A stretch of 6,653 nucleotides of DNA from NCBI GenBank assembly GCA_029063695.1, contig JAIDNR010000220.1:1-6653 (forward strand). The letters are read 5' to 3'. Positions 4,794-6,653 of the stretch are shown one piece after another. Numbering within the stretch: position 1 is the stretch's first letter; every line of letters starts with the position of its first letter. This DNA is from Ruminococcus sp. (GTDB taxonomy: Bacteria; Bacillota; Clostridia; Oscillospirales; Ruminococcaceae). The notes beneath the pieces were generated by a model that saw only the letters and a program-made list of their open reading frames with translations, made no database searches and was not told the origin of the DNA. The translations under genes and the position numbers were made by a program.

Positions 4794-6515
4794 TTAACTG
4801 AGAAGTTTGTTATACTGTTCCATAGTAATCGGCAGTTCAGACTGCTTAATCTTTTTAGCCTCAATAAGCTGAAGTGTTACGGCATCAGCACCAGTTACAC
4901 CGTCGCCCTGATTGACAATATCGGCATTGATTCTGCCCTGTTCAGAAAGAGCATATTCATCGGGATTTCCCATATGCTGAATGATAGCAGTAGCATCGGC
5001 AATATCAACCTGACCGTCCTCATTTGCGTCGCCGACAAGCGTATTATTGCTTGCTTTGGTTGAAGAAACAGTTGTCGGCTCCGGTTTTGAAACAATCGTA
5101 GATTGAGAAGTATTTCCGCCGCTGTAATAATCATCGAGTGAAACACCGTTTCCTGATTGTCCGAGCTTGATTTTATGGTCAAGACTTATAAACTTACCGT
5201 TTTCGTCCTGCCAGAGTGCAGGCTTAACAAATGCGTATTTTTCTTCGTCCCATTTACCAAAATTATCATAAACAAGTCCGCCTGTATCACCTGAATTTTC
5301 GTTGAAGCACCAGAAAGTATGATGAATTTTCTTTTCAATCATATAGTCTCTAAGAATTTTCATCCATTTCTTATTGTCACCTGTAGGGTCATGCTCTTCA
5401 TCAATGAATCCGCCCCATTCGCCCATAAGCAAAGGAGAAATATTCTCTTCAATCAGATAAGCCCATGTATCATACCAGTAATCATCAAGAAGCGTCTGAC
5501 GTGTGAAATCTTTCTTGAACCATTCCTGCTCCCATACCAAAGGACCATAATCATGAGGAGAATAAACAAGCTGGCTCTGATATTCGCCCAAATCTACGGG
5601 ATAATCTCTTGCACCTCTGAAATTTCCGCCCCACCATGCACCGTAAAACGGCTGTTTGCTTTCGTCTCCGTAATGTGCATAGTCAACAGAAGGTGAATCC
5701 CACGTACTTCCTATTTCAAATTTCGGGTATACTTCATTTCCCTCAACCATTATAAGCAGATACGGATTTTTTTCAAGTACAGCCGCTGCACATCGTTCAG
5801 CCGCATATTTCCAGTTATTTTCAGCAATTGAATCGTCCCATATAGCCATTCCCTGACCGTCATTTTTGCCGTGCGGTTCATTTTTCAGGTCTATGGCAAT
5901 GATTGTATCATCGTCTTTATAGTAATCAGCGAACCATGATAAAGCTTCAATCCAGTCATCGGTGCTGAAATTGCTGTCATACCATAATGGAACCTGGTGG
6001 CCGCTTGATGACGTAGATGCACTGTGAATGTCAATCATGATTTTTATTCCGTTTTCCCTGCACCACTCAACAGCTTTATTCCATATATCAAAGCTATACA
6101 TAGGAGTACCGCCGACAACGCCTTCAACAGTAAGTTCGGGATTTTCCCATTCGTTTATTTTAATCATCGAGTCGGGTTCATTATTTTTCCACTGCAACAG
6201 AATTTCAGTTGACATCGGTACACGAAGAAGATTGAAACCATGGTCGGCGATTTCATTGAGCATCTTGTGCATATTCTGTGACCACACACCGTCGAAAACC
6301 TGACTGCCTACATTATATCCAAACCAGTTGCAGCCGGTAAGCCAAACGGGATTGCCGTCCATATCAACAATTTCCGCATTTTCATTTACATGAAGCCAGT
6401 CGTCATGATATTCATCGGGAGCTGCATTTGAAACTTCAGCCGGAATATGAACAGTCATTGAAACTCCAAGTAATACAGCCGATGTCATAGCCGTTAATTT
6501 TTTCAATAATTTCAT
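4794..6515 (-). CDS. Secreted GH5 endoglucanase with C-terminal dockerin
   Basis: A 573-residue cellulosomal enzyme, expected to cleave internal beta-1,4 bonds of cellulose or related glucans outside the cell. It has a Sec signal peptide (MKLLKK, hydrophobic 7-22, likely cleavage after SNA at 31), a GH5 catalytic barrel (about 38-440), a Ser/Thr linker (465-492) and a dockerin (about 493-562). GH5 landmarks are Arg98 in LLRVP, His164 in IDIHS, the acid/base Glu213 in KNEPHG, His321 and Tyr323 in SPHDYG, the nucleophile Glu366 in MGEWGG and Trp402. Overall it resembles subfamily GH5_1 (Acidothermus E1 type), by memory of that sequence. Dockerin repeat 1 is GDANEDGQVDIADA with Asp496, Asn498, Asp500 and Asp507; repeat 2 is ADIVNQGDGVTGADA, with the one-residue longer loop typical of Ruminococcus dockerins. 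The dockerin should anchor it to a scaffoldin cohesin, none of which is in the window. ATG at 6515 has GAGGG (6522-6526) 6 bases upstream. It has its own promoter and terminator. Confidence 0.96.
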   Translation of the reverse strand: MKLLKKLTAMTSAVLLGVSMTVHIPAEVSNAAPDEYHDDWLHVNENAEIVDMDGNPVWLTGCNWFGYNVGSQVFDGVWSQNMHKMLNEIADHGFNLLRVPMSTEILLQWKNNEPDSMIKINEWENPELTVEGVVGGTPMYSFDIWNKAVEWCRENGIKIMIDIHSASTSSSGHQVPLWYDSNFSTDDWIEALSWFADYYKDDDTIIAIDLKNEPHGKNDGQGMAIWDDSIAENNWKYAAERCAAAVLEKNPYLLIMVEGNEVYPKFEIGSTWDSPSVDYAHYGDESKQPFYGAWWGGNFRGARDYPVDLGEYQSQLVYSPHDYGPLVWEQEWFKKDFTRQTLLDDYWYDTWAYLIEENISPLLMGEWGGFIDEEHDPTGDNKKWMKILRDYMIEKKIHHTFWCFNENSGDTGGLVYDNFGKWDEEKYAFVKPALWQDENGKFISLDHKIKLGQSGNGVSLDDYYSGGNTSQSTIVSKPEPTTVSSTKASNNTLVGDANEDGQVDIADATAIIQHMGNPDEYALSEQGRINADIVNQGDGVTGADAVTLQLIEAKKIKQSELPITMEQYNKLLS

Positions 6516-6532
6516 AAAAATCCCTCATTTTT

Positions 6533-6555
6533 AATTATGCAGAACATACATAATT
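6533..6555. promoter_or_regulatory. Inverted repeat in the cellulase leader
   Basis: AATTATG (6533-6539) and CATAATT (6549-6555) form a perfect 7-bp inverted repeat with a 9-base spacer, between the predicted transcription start (near 6565) and the ribosome site. It overlaps a second, weaker repeat, GAACA (6542-6546) and TGTTC (6556-6560). Either could be an operator just after the start point, but the region is so AT-rich that chance is a real alternative. Confidence 0.25.
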
Positions 6556-6571
6556 TGTTCATATTAATTAT

Positions 6572-6600
6572 AGTATATATCAAAACGGAAAATTTGTCAA
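6572..6600 (-). promoter_or_regulatory. Sigma-A-type promoter of the cellulase gene
   Basis: On the minus strand, a consensus TTGACA (6595-6600) is followed after 17 bases by TATACT (6572-6577). Expected transcription start is near 6565, giving a leader of about 50 bases before the ATG at 6515. The near-consensus elements suggest a strong basal promoter that would need a repressor if the gene is substrate-controlled. Confidence 0.85.
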
Positions 6601-6635
6601 TATATTTCAGAAAATTTATCCGCAAAAACAAATGA

Positions 6636-6653
6636 GCCTCCTCGGTCGGAAGC
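6636..6653 (-). terminator. Probable terminator of an upstream minus-strand gene (cut by window edge)
   Basis: On the minus strand, GCTTCC (6648-6653) can pair with GGAGGC (6636-6641; one G-U pair) around a 6-base loop, followed by TCATTTGTTTTTG, a T-rich tail. The stem reaches the window edge and may be longer. It would end a gene beyond 6653 and insulate the cellulase promoter. The call is tentative because the 5' side is incomplete. Confidence 0.45.

Noticed and set aside
4895..5182. Alternative minus-strand frame across the linker and dockerin
   Set aside because: It is an out-of-frame reading of the cellulase gene, whose own frame gives an intact dockerin.
5319..5696. Open plus-strand frame of 125 codons inside the cellulase gene
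   Set aside because: It lies wholly antisense to a well-supported GH5 gene, has no ribosome site or promoter that I can see, and its translation shows no recognisable domain.

Overview
The window looks like a low-to-mid GC Firmicute of the Ruminococcus group (Clostridia). The strongest pointer is a secreted GH5 cellulase whose C-terminal dockerin has the second calcium-loop pattern seen in Ruminococcus cellulosomes. The housekeeping genes (an NAD-linked PyrK/PyrD pair, TrmL, RuvX and a DegV-family protein) also fit. I infer genus level only; no 16S or other phylogenetic marker is present.

Layout, left to right. Bases 1-51 are the last codons of a plus-strand gene, followed by a strong hairpin at 65-88 that it shares with the convergent degV-like gene. 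A minus-strand pair, trmL then the degV-like gene (1476 down to 99), forms a tight two-gene operon. Bases 1477-1562 are a short divergent intergenic region with a 7-bp inverted repeat. At 1563-1736 lies a 57-codon plus-strand gene for a small single-span protein, closed by a hairpin at 1739-1765. From 4632 down to 1769 runs a tightly packed minus-strand operon: a zinc-ribbon/leucine-rich-repeat protein of unknown role, pyrK, pyrD and ruvX. It is driven by a near-consensus promoter (TTGCAA-N17-TATAAT) just upstream. From 6515 down to 4794 is a monocistronic dockerin-bearing GH5 endoglucanase gene with its own consensus-like promoter (TTGACA-N17-TATACT) and intrinsic terminator. The right edge appears to hold the terminator of one more minus-strand gene outside the window.

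Functionally, PyrK and PyrD together form the NAD-dependent dihydroorotate dehydrogenase of pyrimidine synthesis. RuvX is translationally coupled to PyrD. The first gene of that operon has no signal peptide although its LRR_5 repeats usually occur in secreted proteins, and it is flanked by two Cys4 zinc ribbons; this is the least explained gene here. The cellulase is an independent unit for plant cell-wall degradation. I see no mobile element, CRISPR array, rRNA or tRNA gene, and no clear new multi-gene system. The best leads are the zinc-ribbon LRR protein leading the pyrKD operon, the altered ligand pocket of the DegV-family protein, and the small membrane protein.
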